Below the pieces are notes generated by a model. The model had not been told where the DNA came from and did no database searches. It saw only the letters and a list, made by a program, of their open reading frames with translations. A stretch of 64,000 nt of DNA from CBDDKS01 sp965230335. GTDB taxonomy: Bacteria > Pseudomonadota > Gammaproteobacteria > Enterobacterales > Kangiellaceae. This document shows positions 43,343-53,011 of this stretch, one piece after another. The translations under genes were made by a program, and so were the position numbers. The DNA is taken from assembly GCA_965230335.1 (NCBI GenBank), contig CBDDKS010000006.1:992001-1056000 (forward strand), given 5' to 3'. Numbering within the stretch: the stretch's first letter is position 1; every line of letters begins with the position of its first letter.

Positions 43343-45542
43343 ACAATAATTTTTCCAACAGTTTTTCTTTTAGTTTATCTTTTTTTGATTTTTTGTCTTT
43401 TTCATCCGTTGTATTTTTTTCTTCCTTCTTTTTCAATTTTTCTAATAAAAAATCTTTAACCTTCTTATCGTCTGAAGCTTCAACACCTAGTTTTTTCTTA
43501 ATTAATTCATTTTTTTTATCTTTTATTTTTTGTTTTGCCGAATCTTTTATAGCTGATGAGAAATCCAATTTGTAACCAGGTGATGTTAATGGGCCTGATA
43601 ATATAATAGGAAAAGTTAATCCTTTTAAGTTTTCCAAATCTTTTCCACCCTGACCTTCAAGATTCTTAACTATAGCAACATTCACTCGATAGTCTAATAT
43701 TTGTTGTATTAAATTAATTTTTCCTGTGCCCTTAACTCTAAATGCGGGTGCCTTCAAATTAAAATCTACGTTATCTACAATAAAATTATTGACTTTGAAC
43801 AACCCATTCATTTCTGCAAATCGGGTTTCATCTTCTTCTGAAAATGTTCCCTGTTCTTTTTGAGTCTTTCCTCTAAACTCCTGATATTTTTTATTGGTTT
43901 TTCTTAACATCTTTTGTATATCCACACCTTTAACAGCGCCATTTTTAGCATTCAATTGTATTTCACCTTGATGCTCCTGCTTTCCATTTTTTTCCTGGAT
44001 AACAAAACTGACATTCAAATCGCCTACTCCTTCAACTTGTTCTGTTATCTCTATATCAGAAAAAAGTTGATACAAGTCAATACTTTTCAAATGTTTATTG
44101 ATCGTTAATTGACCACCCTGTGGTAGAGGTTTGTAATCAGCATCCAAATTTAATTGTCCCTGTAACAAATCAGCCTGCATATCCAATTGTGTTTTTTGAT
44201 TTTCTGCAACAGATTTAAATTGCACATTCTCCATTTTGATATGATTCATTACAATACTATTTGCTTTAAAAGTACCATTTAACTGTATTGTATCAAATAA
44301 CGACATGGGTATTGTTATGTCTTCTATATCACTTTCCTGTGCTACTGTATTTTCTTCTGTCTCAGTAGTATCTGGTAAATAATTATCCAGATTTAACGTA
44401 TTTAAATCTGCATTAAAATCTATATTAAGCAACTCCCAATTACTCACCAATATATTTCCATTTAACTGACTTTCATCTATATTGACGATAATATTATCCA
44501 ATTTCACTTTTTGTAAATCACCCGTTATTTGTGTTTGCAAAGCAACTTTAGATAATGCCGTTGTCTCTTTGGTATCTAAATCAATATTCATTTTTTTCAT
44601 CAAAGCTCTTGCATTAAATTCAGGAATATTGATATTAGCTTTCACTATAGGTTCTTTCGAAATATTAGACACCATAATGTCAATAAACTGCATTTCAAAT
44701 GGCTCAGCTTTTATCAATGCTTTTTCCAAATTGACGGTATCAGACTGCATATTCAATTTAAGCTTTTCCAAAATAAAGGCTATTGATTGATTTTGTATGT
44801 TGGATGATATATTCAAGTATTGAATATATACTTCTTCGCTTTCTTGATTCAATTTCATCTGAGTTTTTAATTCAAAAGGAATGGAATCATTTATATCCTG
44901 AGTGATTACTTGACCTTTAAGTGACATATCGATCATTTCATTGAGTCGTATCTTACCACTGGAAAAATAAATATCTTTTAATTCATAATACTGTTCATTC
45001 AATTTATCATTCCATATAAAACTCCCCTTTTCTATATCAACACCATCAATTAAAATATCTGTTTGTGATGTTTCGTTACCTGTATTATCTTCATGACTTT
45101 TCTGTTCATCAGAAGATGATTCAAGCAATCCATCCAAACTACCCACATCTTCTTTTTCTTGAACAAAATAAAACTTGGGTGTTTTAAAACCTATTCTGGA
45201 TACCTGAATATCTTTCACATCACGGGTTATACTTTTTAGTAGTGGCCAGGCTTTTACTTTAATATCCATTTTATTCATAGATACCATAGGCTCATAAGAT
45301 TGTGATAGTGACTCAGGTTGTGACAAAATGACTTCATTCACACTAACACCCATCCATGGAAAAACAGATAAAGACAAATCACCATTAATCGACAACTCCC
45401 GACCTGTTGCTTCTTTAACTGTTTCAGTAATCTTATCTTTATAGTCATTAGGGTCAATAACATAGGGTGCCGTAATAATGATTATCATTAAAATAATCAA
45501 TAAAACACCGAATACTTTTAATAATGTCTTTAAAAGTTTCAC
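43341..45542 (-). CDS. AsmA-family protein
   Basis: This 733-aa protein has one N-terminal membrane anchor (LLKVFGVLLIILMIIIITAP), an AsmA N-domain (RELSINGDLSLSVFPWMGVS), a long beta-rich periplasmic part, and the AsmA_2 C-domain (KGVDIQKMLRKTNKKYQEFR, VDNVDFNLKAPAFRVKGTGK). It ends in a strongly basic Lys-rich tail of about 40 residues. AsmA-like proteins carry lipid between the membranes. It lies 27 bp after ribE as the last gene of the minus-strand operon. Confidence 0.9.
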   Translation of the reverse strand: MKLLKTLLKVFGVLLIILMIIIITAPYVIDPNDYKDKITETVKEATGRELSINGDLSLSVFPWMGVSVNEVILSQPESLSQSYEPMVSMNKMDIKVKAWPLLKSITRDVKDIQVSRIGFKTPKFYFVQEKEDVGSLDGLLESSSDEQKSHEDNTGNETSQTDILIDGVDIEKGSFIWNDKLNEQYYELKDIYFSSGKIRLNEMIDMSLKGQVITQDINDSIPFELKTQMKLNQESEEVYIQYLNISSNIQNQSIAFILEKLKLNMQSDTVNLEKALIKAEPFEMQFIDIMVSNISKEPIVKANINIPEFNARALMKKMNIDLDTKETTALSKVALQTQITGDLQKVKLDNIIVNIDESQLNGNILVSNWELLNIDFNADLNTLNLDNYLPDTTETEENTVAQESDIEDITIPMSLFDTIQLNGTFKANSIVMNHIKMENVQFKSVAENQKTQLDMQADLLQGQLNLDADYKPLPQGGQLTINKHLKSIDLYQLFSDIEITEQVEGVGDLNVSFVIQEKNGKQEHQGEIQLNAKNGAVKGVDIQKMLRKTNKKYQEFRGKTQKEQGTFSEEDETRFAEMNGLFKVNNFIVDNVDFNLKAPAFRVKGTGKINLIQQILDYRVNVAIVKNLEGQGGKDLENLKGLTFPIILSGPLTSPGYKLDFSSAIKDSAKQKIKDKKNELIKKKLGVEASDDKKVKDFLLEKLKKKEEKNTTDEKDKKSKKDKLKEKLLEKLL

Positions 45543-45569
45543 TATTGCCTCCTGTTTTTCAATATCGAG

Positions 45570-46229
45570 TTATTTGTTGATAAAGCCATGTTGTTGTAAC
45601 ATGGCTTTTGTTATCGGATTGTCTTCTGATAATAGACTCTCTTTATGTAATAAACGTTCCAAATAACGCGCAATAATATCAACCTCCAAATTCACCTGAG
45701 TACCTGTTTTATAATTATCAATCCAGGTTTCTTGTAAGGTATGTGGCACTATATTCAATTCAAAACTCTCCTTCTTAACATCATTGACTGTTAAGCTAAT
45801 ACCATCCATGCTAATAGAACCTTTCTTTGCAATGTAATGCATGATTGTTTTGGGTGCTTGTATGGATAATTGTGTTGAACGCGCATTCTTCGAAATATGA
45901 GTGACACAACCAATGGCATCAACATGTCCACTCACCCAATGGCCACCCAAACGCTGTGTTGGCAATAACGCTTTTTCAAAATTTATTTTTTGACCTTCAA
46001 CATAATGATCCAAGGTTGAACATTGTAATGTTTCATTCGAAACATCTGCAGAAAATCCTTGCGATTGTAATTCAACCACCGTTAAGCAAACACCATTGCA
46101 TGCAATACTGTCTCCTAACTGAACATCATCTAAAGACAACTTTCCAGTATCCAATACAAATCGTTTGTCACCTTCTTTTTTTTCTATTTTATGAATATTG
46201 CCCACAGCTTCTATAATACCGGTAAACAT
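45570..46229 (-). CDS. ribE: Riboflavin synthase alpha chain
   Basis: This 219-aa protein has two lumazine-binding repeats and the start MFTGIIEAVG. It converts two 6,7-dimethyl-8-ribityllumazine molecules to riboflavin. The motifs CNGVCLTVV and GGHWVSGHVDAIG are typical, and the second repeat has MDGISLTVNDV. It lies 9 bp after ribD. The usual ribBA and ribH do not follow here. Confidence 0.97.
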   Translation of the reverse strand: MFTGIIEAVGNIHKIEKKEGDKRFVLDTGKLSLDDVQLGDSIACNGVCLTVVELQSQGFSADVSNETLQCSTLDHYVEGQKINFEKALLPTQRLGGHWVSGHVDAIGCVTHISKNARSTQLSIQAPKTIMHYIAKKGSISMDGISLTVNDVKKESFELNIVPHTLQETWIDNYKTGTQVNLEVDIIARYLERLLHKESLLSEDNPITKAMLQQHGFINK

Positions 46230-46238
46230 ATTAAAGTC

Positions 46239-47345
46239 TCATAGTGTATAAGTTAAACGACAATCATGACCAATCATACGACTCTCTTTTAATGTTAATT
46301 CTACAGCATCCTGCATATTATGGATGGGAAAGTCGATTAAAGAACGAGCTTCATGTCCCATTAGTTTAGGAGCCATATAAATAATGAGCTCATCTAAAAT
46401 ACCTTGTTGAAGACACTGTCCTGCTAATGTAGGCCCTGCTTCAATTAAAATATCATTCATTGCCTCTTGTGCACAAAGATGCATCAGCTGTTTTAAAAGG
46501 GAGACACCATCTTTCTCTAAATCCTTGCTTATCACATCAGCAGGCAACGTTTTTTTTTCTCCTCTATCAGGGTAACCCAGCCACCAGACTTCAGAATTTT
46601 TATGAAAAAAAGCTTGTGTTAAATCGCATTGTCTTTTTCGATCGATGACTATTCGTATCGGTTGTTTAAAACGTTTTTTGTCTTCTTCAGAAAGAGAATC
46701 CAACTCATCCAAACGAACCAGCATGGAAGGATTATCCTGTAATACCGTTCCTGAGCCTGTCACAATAGCATCATGGCCTGCACGTAATTTTTGTACATCA
46801 CGCCTTGCTGCCTGACTGGTAATCCATTGACTTTCTCCATTGGCCATTGCCGTTTTACCATCCAGACTCATTGCCAGTTTACAACGCACAAAAGGTAGGC
46901 TTTGCGACATACGTTTTATAAAGCCAGGATTTAATGCATTCGCTTCTTCTTCCATCAAGCCTAACGAAACCTCAATACCGGCTTGTTTCAATTTTGCAAT
47001 ACCTTTACCACACACCAAAGGATTAGGATCCTGCATCGCGATGACAACCCTGTGTATACCAGCCTGAATAAGAGCATCTACACAAGGTCCTGTTTTGCCA
47101 ACATGAGAACAGGGCTCTAAAGTCACATAACAGGTTGCGCCTTGTGCTTGCCTTTGAATTTTCTTTAATGCATTGATTTCTGCATGGTCACCACCAAAAT
47201 AAGCATGAAATCCTTCTGCAATACATTCATCATTTGCAACAATGACACAACCCACTTTCGGATTGGGTCTTGTCAAATAACCGCCTTTTTCTGCCAGCCT
47301 GATTGCACGAGCCATCCAATAGTGATCATGATGTTTGGATATCAT
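46239..47345 (-). CDS. ribD: Bifunctional riboflavin biosynthesis deaminase/reductase
   Basis: This 368-aa protein performs the second and third steps of riboflavin synthesis. The N-terminal zinc deaminase has HAEINAL and the PCSHVGKTGPC cysteine cluster; the C-terminal reductase has KLAMSLDGKTAMANGESQWI, VTGSGTVLQDNPSM and DILIEAGPTLAGQ. Length is standard. It is encoded between nrdR and ribE. Confidence 0.97.
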   Translation of the reverse strand: MISKHHDHYWMARAIRLAEKGGYLTRPNPKVGCVIVANDECIAEGFHAYFGGDHAEINALKKIQRQAQGATCYVTLEPCSHVGKTGPCVDALIQAGIHRVVIAMQDPNPLVCGKGIAKLKQAGIEVSLGLMEEEANALNPGFIKRMSQSLPFVRCKLAMSLDGKTAMANGESQWITSQAARRDVQKLRAGHDAIVTGSGTVLQDNPSMLVRLDELDSLSEEDKKRFKQPIRIVIDRKRQCDLTQAFFHKNSEVWWLGYPDRGEKKTLPADVISKDLEKDGVSLLKQLMHLCAQEAMNDILIEAGPTLAGQCLQQGILDELIIYMAPKLMGHEARSLIDFPIHNMQDAVELTLKESRMIGHDCRLTYTL

Positions 47346-47384
47346 ATACAGCTCAAATGGATGACTAACGGCACCCGTTTTAAA

Positions 47385-47846
47385 TTAGGAGTCATTATGT
47401 GATTCCAATTTTTCTATTTCTTTTCTAAATGCATTGACATCCTGGAAGCGACGATAAACAGAGGCAAAACGTACGTAAGCCACTTCGTCCAATTCACGCA
47501 AAGCATCCATCACCAGTTCTCCCAACATTTTTGAAGGCACTTCCCTTTCTCCAGTAGCTCTCAGTGACGATTGAATTTTATTGACTGCCTGCTCTATTGC
47601 CTCAACACTGACTGGACGTTTTTCAACAGCTCTTAATATACCCGCTCTTAATTTTTCTTCATCGAAAGGTTGTCTGGAACCGTCACTTTTTACCAATTTA
47701 GGCATGACCAGTTCTGCACTTTCAAAGGTTGTAAAACGTTCACCGCAGGCAGTACATTCTCGTCGTCGTCGCACCTGTACACCATCTGCAACCAAACGCG
47801 AATCAACAACTTTAGTGTCAATGTGTATACAAAAAGGACAATGCAT
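47385..47846 (-). CDS. nrdR: Transcriptional repressor NrdR
   Basis: This 153-aa protein has an N-terminal zinc ribbon (CPFC ... CTAC with RRRRECTACGERFTTFE) and an ATP-cone (MPKLVKSDGSRQPFDEEKLR). It represses ribonucleotide reductase genes according to dATP/ATP. It lies between glyA (27 bp) and ribD (39 bp), the usual gammaproteobacterial order. Confidence 0.98.
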   Translation of the reverse strand: MHCPFCIHIDTKVVDSRLVADGVQVRRRRECTACGERFTTFESAELVMPKLVKSDGSRQPFDEEKLRAGILRAVEKRPVSVEAIEQAVNKIQSSLRATGEREVPSKMLGELVMDALRELDEVAYVRFASVYRRFQDVNAFRKEIEKLESHNDS

Positions 47847-47873
47847 CTGTACTACCTCGGTAACACAATTGGA

Positions 47874-49133
47874 TTAGTTTTGATAAACAGGAAACGCCTG
47901 AGTTATTTTTTCTACTTTTTCTTTCACATCACTTTTAACAGCAACATTATCGATATCATCCAGTATGTCGCAAATCCAACTGGCCAATTGTGTCACTTCA
48001 GACTCTTTAAAACCACGGCTGGTCACAGCCGGTGTACCCAAACGCAAACCACTGGTGACAAAAGGTGATAAAGGTTCATTCGGTACTGTATTTTTATTCA
48101 CTGTGATATAAGCTTCACCCAGCGCATGCTCAGCATCTTTACCCGTCATTTGTTTATCAATTAAATCAACCAAAAATAAATGATTATCGGTACCTCCAGA
48201 AACAATTTTATAATTCCGTGCCATAAATATTTTGACCATCGCCTGGGCATTACTGATCACTTGTTTTTGAATGTGTTTAAAATCTTCTGACAAGGCTTCT
48301 TTAAAAGCAACGGCTTTAGCGGCAATCACATGCATTAATGGTCCACCTTGACCACCGGGGAAAACGGCTGAATTAAACTTTTTCTCCAGCTCAGGGTTAC
48401 TTCTTGCTAAAATAATACCACCCCTTGGACCAGCCAGAGTTTTATGGGTCGTTGTGGTCACAACATCAGCATAAGGTACCGGATTGGGATATAACCCAGC
48501 TGCTATCAAACCAGCCACGTGAGCCATATCCACCATTAAATAAGCATTTACTTTATCTGCAATTTCTCTAAATTTTTCCCAATCCACCACTCGAGAATAA
48601 GCAGAAAAACCAGCGACTAACATTTTTGGCTGGTGTTCCAGAGCCAAAGCTTCAACCTGATCATAATCAATGTAACCTTCTGCATTCACTGGATATTGAA
48701 TAGCATGATACATTTTTCCTGAAAAACTGACGGGGGAACCATGCGTCAAATGTCCACCATCAGATAAGCTCATTCCTAAAATGGTATCACCTGGTTGTAA
48801 TAATGCCATGTACACAGCTGCATTTGCCTGAGAACCCGAGTGAGGCTGTACATTAGCATAATCCGCATCAAATAAACGTTTAGCTCGTTCTATTGCTAAA
48901 TCTTCAACTTTATCAACAAATTCACAACCGCCATAATAACGACGATGAGGGTATCCTTCTGCATACTTATTTGTCAAAACAGAACCCTGTGCAGCCATAA
49001 CACGTGCACTGGTATAGTTTTCAGATGCAATGAGTTCTATATGGGCTTCTTGTCGTTTCTTTTCATTTTCAATTGCTTGCCAAACTTCAGAATCGAAACT
49101 TTCAAGTCCAGATGTATCATGCAAAATACTCAT
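47874..49133 (-). CDS. glyA: Serine hydroxymethyltransferase
   Basis: This 419-aa PLP enzyme interconverts serine and glycine with tetrahydrofolate. It has IELIASENYTS, the TNKYAEGYPHRRYYGGCEFVD substrate segment, and the PLP-lysine motif TTTHKTLAGPRGG. It is first in the glyA-nrdR-ribD-ribE-asmA-like operon. Upstream, 107 bp separate it from the SLT lipoprotein gene. Confidence 0.98.
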   Translation of the reverse strand: MSILHDTSGLESFDSEVWQAIENEKKRQEAHIELIASENYTSARVMAAQGSVLTNKYAEGYPHRRYYGGCEFVDKVEDLAIERAKRLFDADYANVQPHSGSQANAAVYMALLQPGDTILGMSLSDGGHLTHGSPVSFSGKMYHAIQYPVNAEGYIDYDQVEALALEHQPKMLVAGFSAYSRVVDWEKFREIADKVNAYLMVDMAHVAGLIAAGLYPNPVPYADVVTTTTHKTLAGPRGGIILARSNPELEKKFNSAVFPGGQGGPLMHVIAAKAVAFKEALSEDFKHIQKQVISNAQAMVKIFMARNYKIVSGGTDNHLFLVDLIDKQMTGKDAEHALGEAYITVNKNTVPNEPLSPFVTSGLRLGTPAVTSRGFKESEVTQLASWICDILDDIDNVAVKSDVKEKVEKITQAFPVYQN

Positions 49134-49240
49134 TTAGGAACCTCTATCATTGATTTAAAATTGAACGGAGACTATTTTATACAAAAAATGGGCAATACCC
49201 CAATGATTTCAATATCGGGTTCCCTGAAATCTACCATTGC

Positions 49241-49846
49241 TCAAAACCACCCGCTTATTCTCTTATCCAGAGTTTTCTTGCATCCCTTTAACTGCTGCTG
49301 ATAATGTTGAGATGTTCTTTTCACCTTTTCTGCAACACCTATCAACCACTTCTTTTTTTTAAAAGATCCTCTTTTATAACCTCCCCGTCCTTCATGATAA
49401 GCCAGGTATTGATTATAAACATCCCATTTAGAAATATTTAATTGTCGTTGTGTATGGTGAGTGTACCAACCAATAAAATCAATCGCATCACCAAAATTAT
49501 CCCTTAAGGCCCAACGATTTCTAGCTTGCAAATATTCATTCCAAACCTCATTTTTTGCTTGTGCATAGCCATAAGCACTGGATTTATATCCCCACGGAAT
49601 GAAACCTAATACATATCGTCTGGGTGGACGTACATCTCTCTTAAATTGCGATTCATGACGCATAATCGCCATTATCACCCATATGGGTGTTCCCCATTTT
49701 TTATTCGCATCAACAGCCTCTTCATACCAACTAATTTTCCCATTAAAAATATCACAGATATTATGAGTATTGGCCGGTTGATAAGTGGCGCATCCATACA
49801 GCATGGGTAACATGATCATTAAATAAAGAACAGATTTTAAATACAT
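49241..49846 (-). CDS. SLT-domain lytic transglycosylase-like lipoprotein
   Basis: This 201-aa protein has a signal with lipobox LYGC. It contains a lysozyme-like transglycosylase domain: catalytic Glu in WVIMAIMRHESQFKRD, SSAYGYAQAKNEVWNEY, and YLAYHEGRGGYKRGSF. It cleaves peptidoglycan to 1,6-anhydro products at the outer membrane. The short length and Lys-rich C-terminus resemble small uncharacterised SLT proteins rather than MltC or Slt70. Confidence 0.87.
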   Translation of the reverse strand: MYLKSVLYLMIMLPMLYGCATYQPANTHNICDIFNGKISWYEEAVDANKKWGTPIWVIMAIMRHESQFKRDVRPPRRYVLGFIPWGYKSSAYGYAQAKNEVWNEYLQARNRWALRDNFGDAIDFIGWYTHHTQRQLNISKWDVYNQYLAYHEGRGGYKRGSFKKKKWLIGVAEKVKRTSQHYQQQLKGCKKTLDKRISGWF

Positions 49847-49945
49847 GGTCTGAAAATCATTAAAAATAAGTAAATAAAACTATCGCTATGTGACTGATTT
49901 GTTAGAATGACGCTTTGTTTATTGTCTATTGAGTTCACGGTTATT

Positions 49946-51616
49946 ATGGCACAATTTATTTATACAATGAATCGGGTAAGCAAGCTTGTACCACCCAGCA
50001 AAACCATTTTAAAGGATATTTCTTTATCTTTTTTCCCAGGCGCTAAAATTGGTGTACTGGGATTAAATGGCGCAGGAAAATCCACACTATTAAGAATCAT
50101 GGCGGGTGTTGACAAAGAATTCGATGGTGAAGCCAGACCACAAGCGAATATTCGTATTGGTTATCTACCTCAAGAGCCACAACTGGATGATGAACTGGAT
50201 GTGAAAGCCAATGTTGAACAGGGGCTTGGTGAAACACAAGTATTGCTTAAACGTTTTGAGGAAGTCAGCAATGCATTTGCTGATCCCGATGCCGACTTTG
50301 ATAAACTATTGGCTGAGCAGGCTGAGCTTCAGGATAAAATTGACGCCGTTAATGGTTGGGAAATTGAAAGAACACTGGAACGCGCTGCAAGTGCTTTACG
50401 TTTACCACCCTGGGATGCCAAAACAGCCAATCTTTCTGGTGGTGAAAAACGACGTGTTGCGTTATGCAAGTTGTTACTGTCAAAACCCGATATGCTGTTA
50501 CTGGATGAACCAACCAACCATTTAGACGCTGAATCAGTGGCCTGGCTAGAAAGATTCTTGCACGATTTTAATGGCACAGTTGTTGCCGTTACCCATGATC
50601 GCTATTTTCTGGATAATGTTGCAGGATGGATTTTAGAGCTTGATCGGGGTCATGGTATTCCCTGGGAAGGAAATTACTCATCATGGTTGGAACAAAAAGA
50701 GCAACGTTTAGCGATGGAAGAAAAACAAGAAACGGCTCACCAAAAATCGATGAAAGAAGAATTGGAATGGGTACGTTCAAACCAAAAGGGAAGACAGGCA
50801 AAAAGTAAAGCCCGTATGCAGCGATTTGAAGAACTGTCTTCACAGGAATATCAAAAAAGAAATGAAACACGTGAGCTCTATATACCACCAGGTCCTCGCT
50901 TAGGTACTCATGTCATTGAAGCCAAACACGTACAAAAAAGTTTTGGTGATAACGTCCTTTATTCTGATTTAAACTTTCGTCTGCCTCAAGGGGGCATTGT
51001 TGGTATTATTGGTGCTAATGGTGCTGGAAAATCCACATTATTTAAAATGTTGAATGGAGAAGAAACACCTGATTCCGGAGAAATCAGTATGGGAGAAACA
51101 GTACAACTAGCTTATGTAAATCAATCACGCGAATCACTCAATGGTGAGAACACAGTCTGGCATGAAATATCAGATGGTTTAGATAATATTACTGTCGGTA
51201 ATTATACTGTACCATCCCGTGCTTATTGTGGCCGCTTTAACTTTAAAGGCACTGATCAACAAAAATACATTAAGGATCTTTCTGGTGGTGAAAGAAATCG
51301 TGTACATCTTGCAAAATTATTACGTAGTGGAGGCAATATTTTACTATTGGATGAACCAACGAATGATTTAGATGTTGAGACACTCAGAGCTCTGGAAAAT
51401 GCACTGCTTGAATTTCCAGGATGCGCAGTTATTATTTCCCATGATCGTTGGTTTTTAGATCGTGTTGCGACCCATATTTTGGCTTTTGAAGGTAATAGTG
51501 AAACGCTCTGGTTTGAGGGTAACTACGCAGAATATGAAGTGGATAAAAAGCGTCGTTTAGGTGCCGATGCCAATGAGCCTCAAAGAATCAAATACAGAAA
51601 AATCAGTAATGACTAG
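49946..51616 (+). CDS. ettA: Energy-dependent translational throttle protein EttA (ABC-F)
   Basis: The start is set at the ATG at 49946, which gives MAQFIYTMNRVSKLVPPSKT, the typical EttA N-terminus (about 556 aa); an upstream ATG adds 13 spurious residues. It has two ABC domains (GLNGAGKST, GANGAGKST; signatures LSGGEKRRVALCKLL, LSGGERNRVHLAKLL) and no membrane part. The arm and linker between them bind the ribosomal E site. EttA gates the first elongation step according to the ATP/ADP ratio. A perfect terminator follows. Confidence 0.97.
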   Translation: MAQFIYTMNRVSKLVPPSKTILKDISLSFFPGAKIGVLGLNGAGKSTLLRIMAGVDKEFDGEARPQANIRIGYLPQEPQLDDELDVKANVEQGLGETQVLLKRFEEVSNAFADPDADFDKLLAEQAELQDKIDAVNGWEIERTLERAASALRLPPWDAKTANLSGGEKRRVALCKLLLSKPDMLLLDEPTNHLDAESVAWLERFLHDFNGTVVAVTHDRYFLDNVAGWILELDRGHGIPWEGNYSSWLEQKEQRLAMEEKQETAHQKSMKEELEWVRSNQKGRQAKSKARMQRFEELSSQEYQKRNETRELYIPPGPRLGTHVIEAKHVQKSFGDNVLYSDLNFRLPQGGIVGIIGANGAGKSTLFKMLNGEETPDSGEISMGETVQLAYVNQSRESLNGENTVWHEISDGLDNITVGNYTVPSRAYCGRFNFKGTDQQKYIKDLSGGERNRVHLAKLLRSGGNILLLDEPTNDLDVETLRALENALLEFPGCAVIISHDRWFLDRVATHILAFEGNSETLWFEGNYAEYEVDKKRRLGADANEPQRIKYRKISND

Positions 51617-51641
51617 AGCCTGTTAACAGGCTCTACTTTTT
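51615..51641. terminator. Intrinsic terminator between convergent genes
   Basis: AGAGCCTG-TTAA-CAGGCTCT is a perfect stem-loop (51615-51634) with five T after two bases. It serves ettA and overlaps the stop of the small lipoprotein on the other strand. Confidence 0.75.
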
Positions 51642-51863
51642 GATTACTTTCTTTCTAGGTAATTTAACCCAAAATACTTTGGCATTTGGATTTTTTGCTT
51701 TTAAGTCTTTTTCGACTTGCAGTATTTTTTCTGTATCCACTACATAATCATACTTAACATTGAGAGAGGATTGATTGGAAGTATAGCGGTTGCTACAACC
51801 TACACCGATCAATAACATTGAAATGACCAAGCACACATAACGACTCTTCATAACAGTATTCAT
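51633..51863 (-). CDS. Small lipoprotein
   Basis: This 76-aa protein has signal and lipobox VGC (residues about 9-23) and a basic C-terminus (LPRKKVIKK). The first ATG has a strong ribosome-binding site (GGAGG, 7 bases upstream), which supports it over the Met at position 5. The mature part (YDYVVDTEKILQVEKDLKAK) matches no family I know. Confidence 0.75.
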   Translation of the reverse strand: MNTVMKSRYVCLVISMLLIGVGCSNRYTSNQSSLNVKYDYVVDTEKILQVEKDLKAKNPNAKVFWVKLPRKKVIKK

Positions 51864-51942
51864 CGTATCACCTCCGTATCTTTTAATATAGCTTACTGAG
51901 TTTAAAATTCAATTGAAACTATATATACATAAGCAAGACTTC

Positions 51943-52332
51943 CTAGTCACCAGGCAAACTATAAATATACCTTGCTAAATACAATGCATTTTGTTCTTCA
52001 AATTCCTGGAAACGACATCCAACAACATATTGATCTTCATTTATCTTTTTTAAATACACCATATCACAGTTAAACTCTACCAGCTCATAGGGTTCAGGCA
52101 AGTGTATTTGAATAAATAAAGCAATAGATTGAGAGGGGTCGACCTCCGTAACACCAGGCAATACTTCCGATAATTTAGATTGATCAATAGTAAATTGAAC
52201 ACCCGTTAAAGAAATATTCGATACATGAACACCGCACATAGCATCTGGCAAAACTGTCAATGTTGCCCGAATCCATACACCAAAACGTTTCTTCGCATAG
52301 TGCTCAATATTTTTCATTTCTATAGCACTCAT
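51943..52332 (-). CDS. PilZ-domain-like protein
   Basis: The start is uncertain: ATGs at 52347, 52332 and 52317 or a TTG at 52398 are possible. It has a basic N-terminal stretch (EHYAKKRFGVWIRATLTVLP) and the PilZ-like VSNISLTGVQF, followed by a beta-barrel pattern (ELVEFNCDMVYLKKINEDQY, VVGCRFQEF). PilZ domains bind cyclic di-GMP through RxxxR and (D/N)xSxxG; the second motif is present, the first is only partial (KKRFGVWIR). Such proteins often regulate motility or polysaccharide production. Confidence 0.7.
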   Translation of the reverse strand: MSAIEMKNIEHYAKKRFGVWIRATLTVLPDAMCGVHVSNISLTGVQFTIDQSKLSEVLPGVTEVDPSQSIALFIQIHLPEPYELVEFNCDMVYLKKINEDQYVVGCRFQEFEEQNALYLARYIYSLPGD

Positions 52333-52398
52333 CTTATAACCACTCATATATAAGAAAAGTTTCAACAATCCACTGTATTGCTTAAAACGAAATGTCAA

Positions 52399-52796
52399 AG
52401 CCAGTGAAACGTGATCTTGTTTACTTTCCTAAAAGTATTATCCATTTATTGAGATTTTCAAGTCAAAATGAGGAATGGTTGAAGTTTTCTGATAAACGCT
52501 ACCTGTATAAAAAAGGGTAAATTTTCTAACTCTATTGGTTTCAATAACTTATCAAGAAAACCTTTTTTAAAATCTAACTCATAAAAAATAGTCTCCATTT
52601 CGTAAATTATATTCCTTTTCTCAAACGTATCCAATGAATTGGGTCTTCATCCTGTAAAACATTAGATCAACCTACTTTTTACAATGATATTTTTTATTAG
52701 CATAGCCCGTTTTTCTATTTCATACCTTTTAAATTGAACGATTTTTTGAATACTTAAAGCCAGCATCTTCAGGTGGCGCAGGTATAAACGCAATGC
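52399..52796. other. Gene-free stretch upstream of the MITE-like element
   Basis: About 400 bp, AT-rich, with no ORF, strong hairpin or RNA gene that I can recognise. Confidence 0.4.
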
Positions 52797-52965
52797 TAGG
52801 GGCTGTTTATCTTTTATAGGTTAAATCTGCTGATAGCTATTTTCTTGACCAACAAGGCAGAAAGAGAGAATAATAGTCATTCTATTTGAACGATTGATAA
52901 CACAGTTGGGCAAAAAAATAGACTCAGCCAAAAAGGTTAAGCCTGTAAAAGCTAAACAGCCCCTA
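52797..52965. mobile_element. 169-bp MITE-like element with terminal inverted repeats (copy F)
   Basis: The left terminus (52797-52823) and right terminus (52937-52965) are imperfect inverted repeats of about 28 nt built on the repeat family core (GGGGCTGTTTATCTTTTAT and its partner). The 113-bp interior has no ORF. The ends read TAGGGG...CCCCTA, and a TA target duplication is possible. The right end lies 46 bp before dps. Confidence 0.55.
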
Positions 52966-53011
52966 TTATAAACCAATTTTATTTACATTCATTTCACTTA
53001 AAGGTATCACT

